DNA of 64,000 nt, taken from Globisporangium splendens (taxonomy: Eukaryota > Oomycota > Peronosporomycetes > Pythiales > Pythiaceae). The position numbers were made by a program, and so were the translations under genes. The notes beneath the pieces were generated by a model that saw only the letters and a list, made by a program, of their open reading frames with translations, ran no database searches and was not told the DNA's origin. This document shows positions 41,443 through 50,600 of the stretch, in pieces. Positions within the stretch are counted from its first letter, which is position 1; each line of letters starts with the position of its first letter. The stretch is taken from contig VFIW01000019.1 of assembly GCA_006386115.1 (NCBI GenBank), positions 538,843-602,842 of the forward strand, given 5' to 3'.

Positions 41443-44400
41443 CGTCATGGTAGCGTTTCAGCAAACCCACGTAGAACACGGGGTGCGTTGCCATTCGCGT
41501 TGGGAGATCGAGCTTGTAATTCAAGTCTCCAATCTTCTCCACAACAGTGTATGGCCCGATGAATCGTGGCAACAACTTACTCCCGCTGGGGAGCGTTGTG
41601 ACTGCATCGTTTGGTAGGTTTTTAATGCTCAATAGCACTTTATCACCCACACAAAACGTTTGTTTGTTCTTTCTACCCGATTTATCGGCGTAGAGCTTTT
41701 GCTTGTCTTGCGCAGCAGCTAGTTGGTCGCGTACGCGACGCAACAATGCTGCGCGCTCATCGACAAATTGCCCCGCTGCCGCGACGGCTTTGTCTTGCTT
41801 TTTCGTTGCTCTCGCAGCGCGTGCTGCAGAGAGATCTATTTCTGCGCCGGTGTGTGACACCGCGCGTCCTTCCATTCGTGGCTGACGCTCACACGAGCAG
41901 TCGCCTGATTCCGTCTGAGACTGGCTATTTTTGGCACGAGTACCGTAACTCGGTACCGTGGGTGATCCATCTTTAGGGACACGAGTACCGTAACTCAGTA
42001 CCGTGGGTGATCCATCTTTAGGGACACGAGTACCGTAACTCAGTACCGTGGGTGATCCATCTTTAGGGACACGAGTACCGTCACTCAGTACCGTGCCCGA
42101 GATGTCAATACTCTGCGTGCTGTCCGGTAAGACCGTGACAGATTCGGAACGCGATCGCACAGGCGGCGCATCGCGCGCGTCCACGTGAGCGGTCGACGCC
42201 ACGTCCGGTGACGGGGATCGCGCACTCGCATCGAGCGCAGCGAGTTGCCCTCCCACCGCAGAGCGTTCGACGCCCTCGAACAGAGTGGCGGGTACGCGCG
42301 GGTGCCGCAGCGAGTTAAAATAGAACGGAGTCACGGCCGTAGAGGCGTGCTCACTGCTATTTATAGCAAACTCGGCGTACGGCAGCCAGCGGCTCCAGTC
42401 GCGGGGATGATCGACAGCGATGCTGCGAAGAATATCCTCGACGACACGGTTCACGCGCTCGGTTTGCCCGTCTGTCTCGGGGTGATCGGCAGTGGACAAC
42501 GCCAGATCTGTGCCGAGCAGGCGAAAGAGTTCGCGCCAAAAGGCAGCGGTAAAACGCGGGTCCCGGTCTGATACAATAGACTCGGGCAAGCCGTGATAGC
42601 GGAACACGTGCTCTAAAAATAGGCACGCCGTCTCTTGCGCAGTGACATGCTTGCGCACGGGTGCAACGTGCACCATTTTGCTCAGTCGATCGACGAACAC
42701 GACGACGCCTGTGTTGCGCGCCTTGTCTTCCGGGAAACCGAAGACGAAATCCATGCTGACCGACTTCCAGCAGTCTTGCGGAATCGGCAGCGGATGCAGC
42801 GGCGCTTTGTTCTTGCCCGCAGGCTTCACGCGCTGGCACTGTTCGCATGAGCGTACATAATTGGCCACCCATTTGTATTGGTGTGGCCACCAAAACACAT
42901 TGGACACTTGCAAGAAGGTCTTTTCACGCCCGAGATGCCCACTCGCTGGTGCATCGTGAAACTCATGCAGGATCGAAAGTTTCAGATCCTGGTCATGCGG
43001 TACATACACACGCGGGTAATCAAAGTTGGACAGTCGATGCCACAACAACCCGTCGTGGTAACTAAACCGAGCAAGCTTTGACTCGAGTTTGGCAGGCAAT
43101 GACTCTTTGGACGAGCCGTCAAAGTGAGCAATCAACAAGCGACATTCATCGTCCTTTGCATAAAGCGACTGAATGTTGTCCTTGAGCTTTGTTTGCACTC
43201 GACTGATGCTCAGATGCATGAGATCAGGAGTGCGCTCCAAACACAGGGCGTCAGAGCTGTCGTCAACGCTCGACTCGTAATCTGGACGGCGCGAGAGCGC
43301 GTCCGCCAGAACATTTTCCTTTCCCGGCTTGTATTCGACCCGAAAGTTGAACTCGGAGAAGAATGCAAGCCATCGCGCCATTCGCTGCGATAAATGGGGG
43401 GAATTAATCGCGGTCCGCAAGGACGCGTGATCCGTGTACACAACGAACGGTGTCGCACCCAAAAGGTGGACCCTGAACTTCAAGAGAGCGTACTTGATCG
43501 CAAGCAGCTCCTTGTCGTGCACAGGATAATTCTTTTCAGCTGCCTTAAGCAGTCTGCTTTGGTATGATACGACGCGCTCATGGCCGTCATCATCCTTCTG
43601 CATCAGCGCACAGCCGATTGCAAAATCGCTGGCATCGCACACGACACTGAAGGCTTTCGTGTGGTCCGGCAACGCCAGGACAGGAGCGCGAACGAGCGAC
43701 TCCTTCACGTCAATGAATGCATTCATGACATCATTTGTCCAGTCCCACTCGACATCCTTTTTCAAGAGATGCGTGAGTGGACGGACTCTTGCCGCATAGT
43801 TGTGGCTGTACTTGTGCAAGTAATTTGCCAAGCCAAGCCACTTGCGCAAGTCCTTGACATTCTTTGGGATCGGCCAGTCGGCGATCGCCTTGATCTTCTC
43901 TGGGTCCGCGCGGACGCCAGCTTTGCCAACATAGCAGCCCAGGATCGGTATCTCTGAGGCGCCAAAGATGCATTTCTTCAGGTTGCAATACAGACTGTTG
44001 TCTCGTAAGCACTGCAACACTGAGCGCAAATGTCTCTTGTGCACGTCAACGGCACTGAGACCTTCTTCGGCACGACTGTGCACGAAGATGTCATCGAAAT
44101 AGCTCGGTGCATACGCACGATGAGGACGCAGAAGATGCGTTACCAGACGATTGAACGTCGCTGGTGCATTCTTCAAACCTTGTGGCATAACGAGCCACTC
44201 CCACAGCATCCCGCTGGGTGTGCTTACTGCCGTCAAGGGAACGTCACTCTCTCGCATGAGGATCTGATAGAACCCATCCATCAGATCCAGTGCGGAGAAC
44301 ACTGTCGAGCCGCCCATGGAGTCGATCAAGACATCCTTCCTTGGGATCGGCGTTTGTGCCGGAATGGTGGCGGCGTTCAGCTTGTTGAAAGCGTGAACAA

Positions 44401-44977
44401 TGCGCCAGCCACCAGTCGCTTTCCGCACACAAAACGTGGGTGAGCTATGTGGAGACTTGCTTTCTCTCACATGACCGGCGAGGGCTCGTTTCGCGAAGAA
44501 CTCGTCGATTGCCTCAACCTGCTCGCGGGGCAGCGGCCATTGTCTGGTCACGCAATATTTGCTCCCGGGCTCGAGGTCAATCTCGTGCCGTACGCCACGA
44601 TCAACGGGCAGGGCACTTGGCACTTTGTCGGGGAAGACATCTTTGAACTCCCACAACAAGTCAAAGTATGGACTGCCTTTCACGGCGTCCCAATCCTGAG
44701 CAGCAAACCGTTTCTGTTTGTCTGGCTCCAAAACACTCTCATCCGCAGTGGACGAGGTGCATAGTTCGCTACGCGTGAACGCAGTCGGAACGACGATCTC
44801 GCGGATCTGATCACGCTCTAGATCCGTAAGAAAGAGCTCATAGCTCATTTCTTCGAGGGATACGATCGCCTCAGCGGTACTCGGCAGCTCATGGAGCGCC
44901 GCAAATTCAGCGAAGAACACTTCGTCTGATGCGTTTGCTTCCGGACTGCGCTGTCGCGCGTCTGAGCGCCACGTCAA
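40868..44977 (-). CDS. Pol of Ty3/gypsy element 2: RT, RNase H, integrase, chromodomain
   Basis: A 1369-codon frame. RT has YFDD at 293-296 (with GGWRIVHAFNKLN and LDLMDGFYQ before it), RNase H CDASD at about 447, and the integrase zinc finger HLGREKTF..CEQCQ at 681-714. The integrase catalytic Asp (SMDF) is near 743, the second Asp (SDRD) near 804 and Glu (DGQTE) at 840. A 150-residue Ser/Asp-rich insertion (about 905-1060) contains 15-residue tandem repeats. Then comes the GPY module (RFIGPYTVVEKI) near 1138 and a C-terminal chromodomain at 1308-1369 (HYLVKWRGYDVSQSSWEP). The frame overlaps the protease frame by 71 bases in the +1 frame and has no ATG near its start, so expression as a frameshift fusion is likely. 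It appears intact. Confidence 0.93.
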   Translation of the reverse strand: MTWRSDARQRSPEANASDEVFFAEFAALHELPSTAEAIVSLEEMSYELFLTDLERDQIREIVVPTAFTRSELCTSSTADESVLEPDKQKRFAAQDWDAVKGSPYFDLLWEFKDVFPDKVPSALPVDRGVRHEIDLEPGSKYCVTRQWPLPREQVEAIDEFFAKRALAGHVRESKSPHSSPTFCVRKATGGWRIVHAFNKLNAATIPAQTPIPRKDVLIDSMGGSTVFSALDLMDGFYQILMRESDVPLTAVSTPSGMLWEWLVMPQGLKNAPATFNRLVTHLLRPHRAYAPSYFDDIFVHSRAEEGLSAVDVHKRHLRSVLQCLRDNSLYCNLKKCIFGASEIPILGCYVGKAGVRADPEKIKAIADWPIPKNVKDLRKWLGLANYLHKYSHNYAARVRPLTHLLKKDVEWDWTNDVMNAFIDVKESLVRAPVLALPDHTKAFSVVCDASDFAIGCALMQKDDDGHERVVSYQSRLLKAAEKNYPVHDKELLAIKYALLKFRVHLLGATPFVVYTDHASLRTAINSPHLSQRMARWLAFFSEFNFRVEYKPGKENVLADALSRRPDYESSVDDSSDALCLERTPDLMHLSISRVQTKLKDNIQSLYAKDDECRLLIAHFDGSSKESLPAKLESKLARFSYHDGLLWHRLSNFDYPRVYVPHDQDLKLSILHEFHDAPASGHLGREKTFLQVSNVFWWPHQYKWVANYVRSCEQCQRVKPAGKNKAPLHPLPIPQDCWKSVSMDFVFGFPEDKARNTGVVVFVDRLSKMVHVAPVRKHVTAQETACLFLEHVFRYHGLPESIVSDRDPRFTAAFWRELFRLLGTDLALSTADHPETDGQTERVNRVVEDILRSIAVDHPRDWSRWLPYAEFAINSSEHASTAVTPFYFNSLRHPRVPATLFEGVERSAVGGQLAALDASARSPSPDVASTAHVDARDAPPVRSRSESVTVLPDSTQSIDISGTVLSDGTRVPKDGSPTVLSYGTRVPKDGSPTVLSYGTRVPKDGSPTVPSYGTRAKNSQSQTESGDCSCERQPRMEGRAVSHTGAEIDLSAARAARATKKQDKAVAAAGQFVDERAALLRRVRDQLAAAQDKQKLYADKSGRKNKQTFCVGDKVLLSIKNLPNDAVTTLPSGSKLLPRFIGPYTVVEKIGDLNYKLDLPTRMATHPVFYVGLLKRYHDATVDSYPSPGERRSHQGAQTPPIETRARCASPKASSLAERTSRGSASRGHGTPPASDELPSAPSQALSPSASTARFRPDIAGEGYGRLAVAPPKTMRSREPSEPSHLVQPPMLKRSRAPPVPLIDKQGQRHYHVERLLRVQRRKGNTHYLVKWRGYDVSQSSWEPAERLREDVPDLVDAFEAQLRDCHSRE
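41935..42095 (-). repeat. 45-bp in-frame minisatellite in pol of element 2
   Basis: 3.6 copies of a 45-bp unit (starts at 41935, 41980, 42025, 42070), encoding on the minus strand a 15-residue repeat GSPTVLSYGTRVPKD. The period is a multiple of three, so copy-number change keeps the frame. It lies between the integrase core and the GPY module. Confidence 0.95.
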
Positions 44978-45917
44978 CGTGAGCGCGATCTATCGACGGA
45001 TCCGAGGTCCTGTCGAAGGCGCGCAGCGAAGTTGCAGCTGCATTGAGAGATGGGGCAATCATATGCGAGGCGGCCGTTTCCTCAGCAACAGATGCCAATG
45101 CACTGTCTCTCTCGCGAGCTGACAACTTGCGTCGCCCTCGTCGGTTGATGCGAACACGCGACCTCGCGGTTCTGAGCTCCAGTACTGCACCGTCGGGGTG
45201 GTACGAGCTGGTTGACGCGTGTACACCTGTACTGTCGCTGTCACTTGCGGGGGCTGGCTCGGGTGCTCTGGAGCCGCACACTTGCGCACCAGTGTCCACG
45301 TCTGGACTTTCTGGTGCTTCCGCACAAACTGGGCTACCTGCCGCAGTTGATCTCTTTGCTGGGCTCCCTGCCACAGCGTGTTCAAAGCTCGCATCCATTG
45401 CGTGGAAATTTTCCCGCAACCTTCGCTCTTCATCAGAGGAAGGGGCGGAGCTTCCGATTGTGCGTGCTCGCCAATCGATCCAAGGCTGATGTTTCGCCAG
45501 CCAAGGCATCCCTAGGATGAGGTCGTACCTCGACCCCATCGCTAGTACCACGAACGTTTCTTTGCAGACAAAGTCGCAAAAACTGAAAGAGAGTTCGACT
45601 TGAACCCCTTCAGTGTGTACTGTCGACCCATCGGCCAGACGTACGATCATCTTCTCGCGCTTGCCACTGTGGACAAGTCGCTCATACGCTTGCAGACTCT
45701 TTTTCAGAGCTGCCTTCGAGACGAAGTTCTGTGACGCACCGCAGTCAACAAGAACCGTCATTTTCTTCTCATAGCCCTTCACATCGGCGCTATATACCAA
45801 CATCTCACTCGGAGCCTTGTTGCCAAGAGCTCCTGGGACTAAGCTTCCCATCTGCACGACTCTAGTAGTCGGCGACGCCGAAGCTATAGAGTCTGTCTCA
45901 GTAGAAGCGGGACGCTT
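44907..45917 (-). CDS. Aspartic protease region of Ty3/gypsy element 2
   Basis: Open from just after the gag TAG (45918-45920) to the TGA/TAG at 44907, in the same frame as gag. The active-site motif is MTVLVDCGASQNFVS (D-C-G-A-S, a retropepsin variant), followed by the flap and LILGMPWLAKHQPWIDW, typical of Ty3/gypsy proteases. The C-terminal ~130 residues are Ser/Arg-rich linker. The first Met of this stretch is at 45857, but the frame is open back to the gag stop, so it is probably made by stop-codon read-through as Gag-Pro. Confidence 0.85.
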   Translation of the reverse strand, partial: KRPASTETDSIASASPTTRVVQMGSLVPGALGNKAPSEMLVYSADVKGYEKKMTVLVDCGASQNFVSKAALKKSLQAYERLVHSGKREKMIVRLADGSTVHTEGVQVELSFSFCDFVCKETFVVLAMGSRYDLILGMPWLAKHQPWIDWRARTIGSSAPSSDEERRLRENFHAMDASFEHAVAGSPAKRSTAAGSPVCAEAPESPDVDTGAQVCGSRAPEPAPASDSDSTGVHASTSSYHPDGAVLELRTARSRVRINRRGRRKLSARERDSALASVAEETAASHMIAPSLNAAATSLRAFDRTSDPSIDRAHVDVALRRATAQSGSKRIRRSVLR

Positions 45918-45927
45918 CTACTGAGAC
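45895..45927 (-). promoter_or_regulatory. Perfect hairpin over the gag stop codon, element 2
   Basis: A 15-bp perfect inverted repeat with a 3-base loop: on the coding strand GTCTCAGTAGAAGCG, loop TCC, then CGCTTCTACTGAGAC. The gag UAG is bases 8-10 of the 5' arm. The frame continues open into the protease. The position and the perfect pairing suggest an RNA structure that acts on termination or on genomic RNA use. Confidence 0.75.
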
Positions 45928-47078
45928 ATTCCGTTTCCCTTTCTTGCCACAGCGGATCTGCCACCTCGGTGAGCGTGGTTGCCGCGCGGTGTTTGGTAGT
46001 CCCTCGCCTGATTTCCAGTGCGAGGAGCAGACTGCCTTGGAGCGGGACACTTCGACTGATAGTGTCCTCGCTTGCCACAATTAAAGCAGGTCACTTCGGC
46101 GCTGCTGAGATCCATTGGCATCGGACCATGGAAGCGCCGCTCATTCGTGACTGCTCGGTGGCTGTGATGCGCACCGTTGTGGCGGCCAGCGTTCCAATCA
46201 GGTCGACTGACTCTGAACGATTGCTGCTCAACGAGCGCAATGCGGATCGCATCTTCCATCGTGGCCGGCAAGCGTCGGTACAACTCCTGACGCGCTGGTC
46301 CACTGTTGAGGCCGTTGAGAAACGCAGGCACTTTCACAGACTCAGGCAAAGGACTGGTCGTGATCGCCGCGCACAGGCTTCTCATCTCCTGGATGTATCG
46401 TTCCAGTGAGAGCTTCCCTTGTTTCAAGGAGAAGAAACGACCTTGCAACAGCACTTCGTTGTTCGGAGGCTGATACATGGCGGTGATTCTCGCACGGAAA
46501 ATATCCCACGTGTCGAATGCACACTCATCGGCGAGCAGCGTCGAGAATGCCCATTCCGACGCTCGACCGCGCAGGTTCGAGATGGCGTAAGACACCATCT
46601 GCTCGTTGCTGTCGATGAGCTGAGCCTTGGCGCAACGCTCCACGGCAAGTAGCCAGTGGATGAGCTTGTCGCCATCCGCACCATCGAATTTCGGAGCGTC
46701 GATCTTGACAGCTCTTGGGCGGGGAGTTTGGGACGCGGGTGTCTGAGGCGCAGAAACCGCACTCGACAAAGACGTGGCTGCACCAGCAACCACAGATACC
46801 ACTCGCTCGAGCGCTTCGCGCGACTCAGCAGCTGAGCGCAGCATCTCTGCGGTCAAGCTTGCGGTGGCTTGCATTTGTGCTTGCGCACTTCGCTCTCCTT
46901 CGAGGCGCTGAGCGTTCGAGAAGTTCTCGAACTGCTCGAGTCGAAAGATTTGCTGTTCCGGCGACGCCGAGAGCACGTCTAGGGCGACTTGGTCGCCTAG
47001 CGCTTGTGCCATTCGGGTCAGCACACTCCGGTGTTCAGCCGAGAGGTGCGGGAACTGCGCAGGGTCAACTGACGCCAT
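45918..47078 (-). CDS. Gag of Ty3/gypsy element 2
   Basis: A 386-aa Gag starting with ATG at 47078, 73 bases inside the 5' LTR. A helical N-terminus with heptads (residues 30-110) is followed by a retrotransposon-type capsid domain (APKFDGADGDKLIHWLLAVE, AMYQPPNNEVLLQGRFFSLKQ, SLERYIQEMRSLC) and one CCHC zinc knuckle CFNCGKRGHYQSKC near residue 330. The C-terminus is basic and Gly/Arg-rich. It ends GMSQ-TAG at the hairpin. No lesion seen. Capsid and genomic RNA binding are its expected roles. Confidence 0.92.
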   Translation of the reverse strand: MASVDPAQFPHLSAEHRSVLTRMAQALGDQVALDVLSASPEQQIFRLEQFENFSNAQRLEGERSAQAQMQATASLTAEMLRSAAESREALERVVSVVAGAATSLSSAVSAPQTPASQTPRPRAVKIDAPKFDGADGDKLIHWLLAVERCAKAQLIDSNEQMVSYAISNLRGRASEWAFSTLLADECAFDTWDIFRARITAMYQPPNNEVLLQGRFFSLKQGKLSLERYIQEMRSLCAAITTSPLPESVKVPAFLNGLNSGPARQELYRRLPATMEDAIRIALVEQQSFRVSRPDWNAGRHNGAHHSHRAVTNERRFHGPMPMDLSSAEVTCFNCGKRGHYQSKCPAPRQSAPRTGNQARDYQTPRGNHAHRGGRSAVARKGNGMSQ

Positions 47079-47130
47079 TATGAATCCTTGAGGAAGCGAT
47101 TCAGGCAGTCATCTCTGCCGGGTCGTAGAT

Positions 47131-47148
47131 TGACTACGAGTGCTACCA
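47131..47148 (-). promoter_or_regulatory. tRNA primer binding site, element 2
   Basis: On the minus strand TGGTAGCACTCGTAGTCA begins two bases inside the 5' LTR. Its first ten bases equal the primer binding sites of elements 1 and 3, after which it differs, so a related but different tRNA is likely used. Confidence 0.7.
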
Positions 47149-47150
47149 GT

Positions 47151-47684
47151 TGTAACCGGACACTTCCGAGTTACGCAGCACGGTACGTGTGTGAGGAAGC
47201 GTATGCAACGCTTCTCTCAAGGACTCGGTTCCGAGAGCGGTTGCCTGCTTCCTGCAGTGCAACAATCGGTTACCTATAGGTCTCTATAGAGTAACCGTCG
47301 ATAACCAAAGACTCAGTTAACGGTAAAAATGGAACTGTTTATTTGTTGGAGGTTGCCCTCTGTAGAACAACCTGGATTATCTTTATGTAACTATGAACGA
47401 TAGCAATCTCAAGTGTAATTACTCCCCATGGGGCAATGAGTGGCTATGAAAGACTAACGCTAGTTGTCTTATGTGATTGGGTGAAATGCATGTTCAATTA
47501 TGTCCAATCGTAGGCGCCGTCACTCAGACTGGCTGCCGGCTCCACCGTGAAGGTTCGAGCAAGTACGACGAACCTCATGGTTCGGTCTTAAACTTGTTGC
47601 GCGTACTCTACGTACCGCAAGGTTCGGTTTGGTTGTGTGGTACAACACAAGTGCGTAACCATGTTACAGTGTAACCCCGTTACA
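47151..47684 (-). repeat. 5' LTR of Ty3/gypsy element 2
   Basis: 534 bp with inverted ends TGTAAC/GTTACA; flanked on the outside by GCAAC at 47685-47689, the same five bases that precede the other LTR. Confidence 0.95.
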
Positions 47685-47689
47685 GCAAC

Positions 47690-50600
47690 AGTCGAGGAGT
47701 TCTGGGCCGGAGCATCGTCAAGATCCTGCTCCAAATCCAGACCCGGCTCCGCCTTCGACTCCAGCTCCACAACCGAGTGCGGCTCCAAGTGGTCAGTCTG
47801 CTGACACAATGTCGATGCAGCAGATGCTGATGTTCATTCATCAGCAACAAGTTTTCCAAGCTCAAATGCAAGCTCAGATGCAACAATCCAACTATCGATT
47901 TGAGCAATTGTTGTCATCACAGGGGGACAAGAAGAAGAAAGACCCACCTGTGTATGAAGGAAAATTTGGCGAAGATCTCGAATTGTGGATCTTTGCAACT
48001 GAAGAGTATTACTCAAGTAAAAAGCAGCTCATGCTTGAGAACTCTTCGCATTTTGTGACAATGATATCCAGTAACCTTGGGAAAACTGTTCTTAACTGGT
48101 ATCGTTCCTTTTCGCTTCAATGTGAAGCTGAAAATGTTCACAAGACGTGGGAATTATTCAAGGTTCGCCTTCGAGCTCGGTTTCGGCCGAAAGACTTTGA
48201 GTACAACCTGCGGGAGCGACTGTTTCATTTGAAACAATCTGGATCAATCCACGAGTATGTGTCTCGTTTCCAAGATTTGATGTCGCAATCAGAACTTGAA
48301 ATTTCTGATATGGAGCAACGGTTTTACTTCCAGAACGGCCTTCGCCCGGAAACTGTTGGGAAGATCAAAGAAGAAAGCCCAATGTTGCTTAAGGATGTGA
48401 TTGAAATCGCCTCCAACTTTGAATTTGCACATTTTGTTGGCAAACCACCGAAGTCTACTTCGGCGCAACCCTCAGCATCCAAGTCCAAGAGGTTCAAGAC
48501 AGCGAAGAAGCCTGAGAGGAGTTCCATCAATGCCAACAGGCAGAGTGATTGGAAGAAGTCTGCGACATGCAACAAATGTGGCATCAAAGGTCATATTTCG
48601 CCAGATTGTAGAACTGGTGACAAGCCGAAGGAAGCTAATCGCTATGTGAGCGGTTCATTTTATGCGATCCTTCAAGTGATGGCTAAAGCGTTCAAGGATG
48701 CCGACCACCCATCAGAAGTATCAATTTTCATCGACAATGGTTGCAGTCTCAACGGAATATCCGAAGAGCTCGCACAACGACTCGGCTTAGACGTAACTGA
48801 AGATCGAAACGAAATTATGGAAGTTGATCTGGGTTTTGGTCAAACTGTTGTCCATCCAAGACGCACCGTCGAAATGAGTCTGGAAGTTCCAGGTTTTCCT
48901 GTTATGAAAACCAACTTTCAAATCATGCCAATACCAGAGGAAAAAGATGTCATCCTTGGCATGATGTGGCTGCGTGAGCAAAACCCAGAAATTGATTGGG
49001 TAGCGCTGCAATTGAAACCACGCAAAGAGGAAAAGCCAATTCCATTGAAGACTCCAAACGTTCGACCTTCACGCAAGATTGCTGGTCGACGAACGGCACG
49101 ACTCAGTCAACAGCGTGAAATCTTCAATTTTTATTGCCAAAATGGTCATTTTGGTGAACATGGCAAGACAGATATTATCTCTGCAAAACAACTCCAGCGT
49201 GAACTTCGCAAAAGCAAAAATATCGAAGCCATATTTGTGATCAATCCTCATGTCTCTGAGAAAGCTGAACGCTTCAAAAATCAAGGTTGGGAAGCACTTC
49301 GTGATAATCCAGCTTTCGAGACATTATTGAAGTACCAAGACACAGTCTTTCGGACGGAGTTACCAAATTCAACTCCTCCCATTCGTGAAGGCATTGAACA
49401 TGAGATCCAGTTGCAACCTGGAACGAAGCCTATATCTGTAAGGCAATGGCGTCAGAGTCCTGAACAACGCCAAGTGATTATGGATTGGACCAAAGAGATG
49501 GTCAAAGCCGGAATCATTCGTCCAAGTACGTCCGCATTTTGCGCTCCAACGTTTTGTGTGAAGAAACCTGTTGGTTGGAGAATCGTACACGATTACCGTC
49601 AGCTAAATCAAGCGACCATCATGCCAGCTATCCCAATGCCAAGAAAGGAAGATACCTTCGAGGCGATGGCGGGAAGCAAGTGGTTTTCCTGTATGGATCT
49701 ACTGTGGGGTTACTATCAGGTGAAACTTCGGGAACAAGATATTCCTTTTACCGCTTTCTCAACCCCCGATGGGCTCTTTGAGTATTTAGTGACACCAATG
49801 GGACTTAGTGGAAGTCCTGGGACATTTAATCGCCTGTTACAAAGAGTTTTCAGCGATTTGCGTAATGTGATGCGCATATATTTCGACGACATCTATGTAT
49901 TCACGAGAAGTGATGATGTCTCCGAGCACGTCAAAGCTCTCGACCATGTTCTCAAGCGATGTGAAGAACAAGAACTTTATATCAAGTTGACCAAGTGCCA
50001 GTTTTGTGTGGAAGAAATTCCATGCTTAGGTGATTTCGTAGGACGTAATGGCGTTCGTATGGATCCCGACAAAGTGAAGATAATAAGAGAATGGCCAACT
50101 CCAAAGACGAAGAAGCAAATGGAAAGCTTCTTAGGTACAACCGTCTATGTTTCACGTTTTTTCCCTGACTTTGCACAATTTGCAGGTCCATTGCATGATG
50201 CAATTAAGGCAAAGAAGTCTCGTGAAGCTGTCATTCTCGATGACCGTCAATTCGCATGTTTCGAAGAACTCAAGCGCCGCTTGTCATCACCGCCTGTGCT
50301 CAAGTTACCCGACTTTACGAAGCCATTTGGTATTCGTATGGATGCATCCAACTTCGCGGTTGGAGGCGTCTTATTCCAAAAGGAGGGAGGGTTGGAATAT
50401 CCAATCGCGTACACAGGAAGGAAGATGAAGGCTGCAGAACTCAATTATCCAGTTCGAGAACAAGAGCTGCTTGCAATCATGCATGCTCTTCGAGTTTGGC
50501 GCGTCTACTTACTCGATCGTCCATTCCTTGTGGAAACTGACCATAAGAGTATCGAGACAATCCTCACGCAAAAGACCACCAATCGTAGAGTGGCACGATG

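Larger units (their letters stand above)
39181..47684 (-). mobile_element. Ty3/gypsy LTR retrotransposon 2, nested in element 3, with antisense ORF
   Basis: A complete 8.5-kb minus-strand element with TSD GCAAC on both sides. 5' LTR 47151-47684, 3' LTR 39181-39713, primer binding site next to 47150, gag, protease, pol with chromodomain, and about 1.15 kb between the end of pol (40868) and the 3' LTR. That last stretch carries a long ORF on the opposite strand. LTR identity is about 98% (about ten differences). It shares no LTR similarity with elements 1 and 3. Confidence 0.95.

Noticed and set aside
41935..42095. Considered as a CRISPR-like array
   Set aside because: Units are directly adjacent with no spacers, encode an in-frame peptide repeat in pol, and the genome is eukaryotic.
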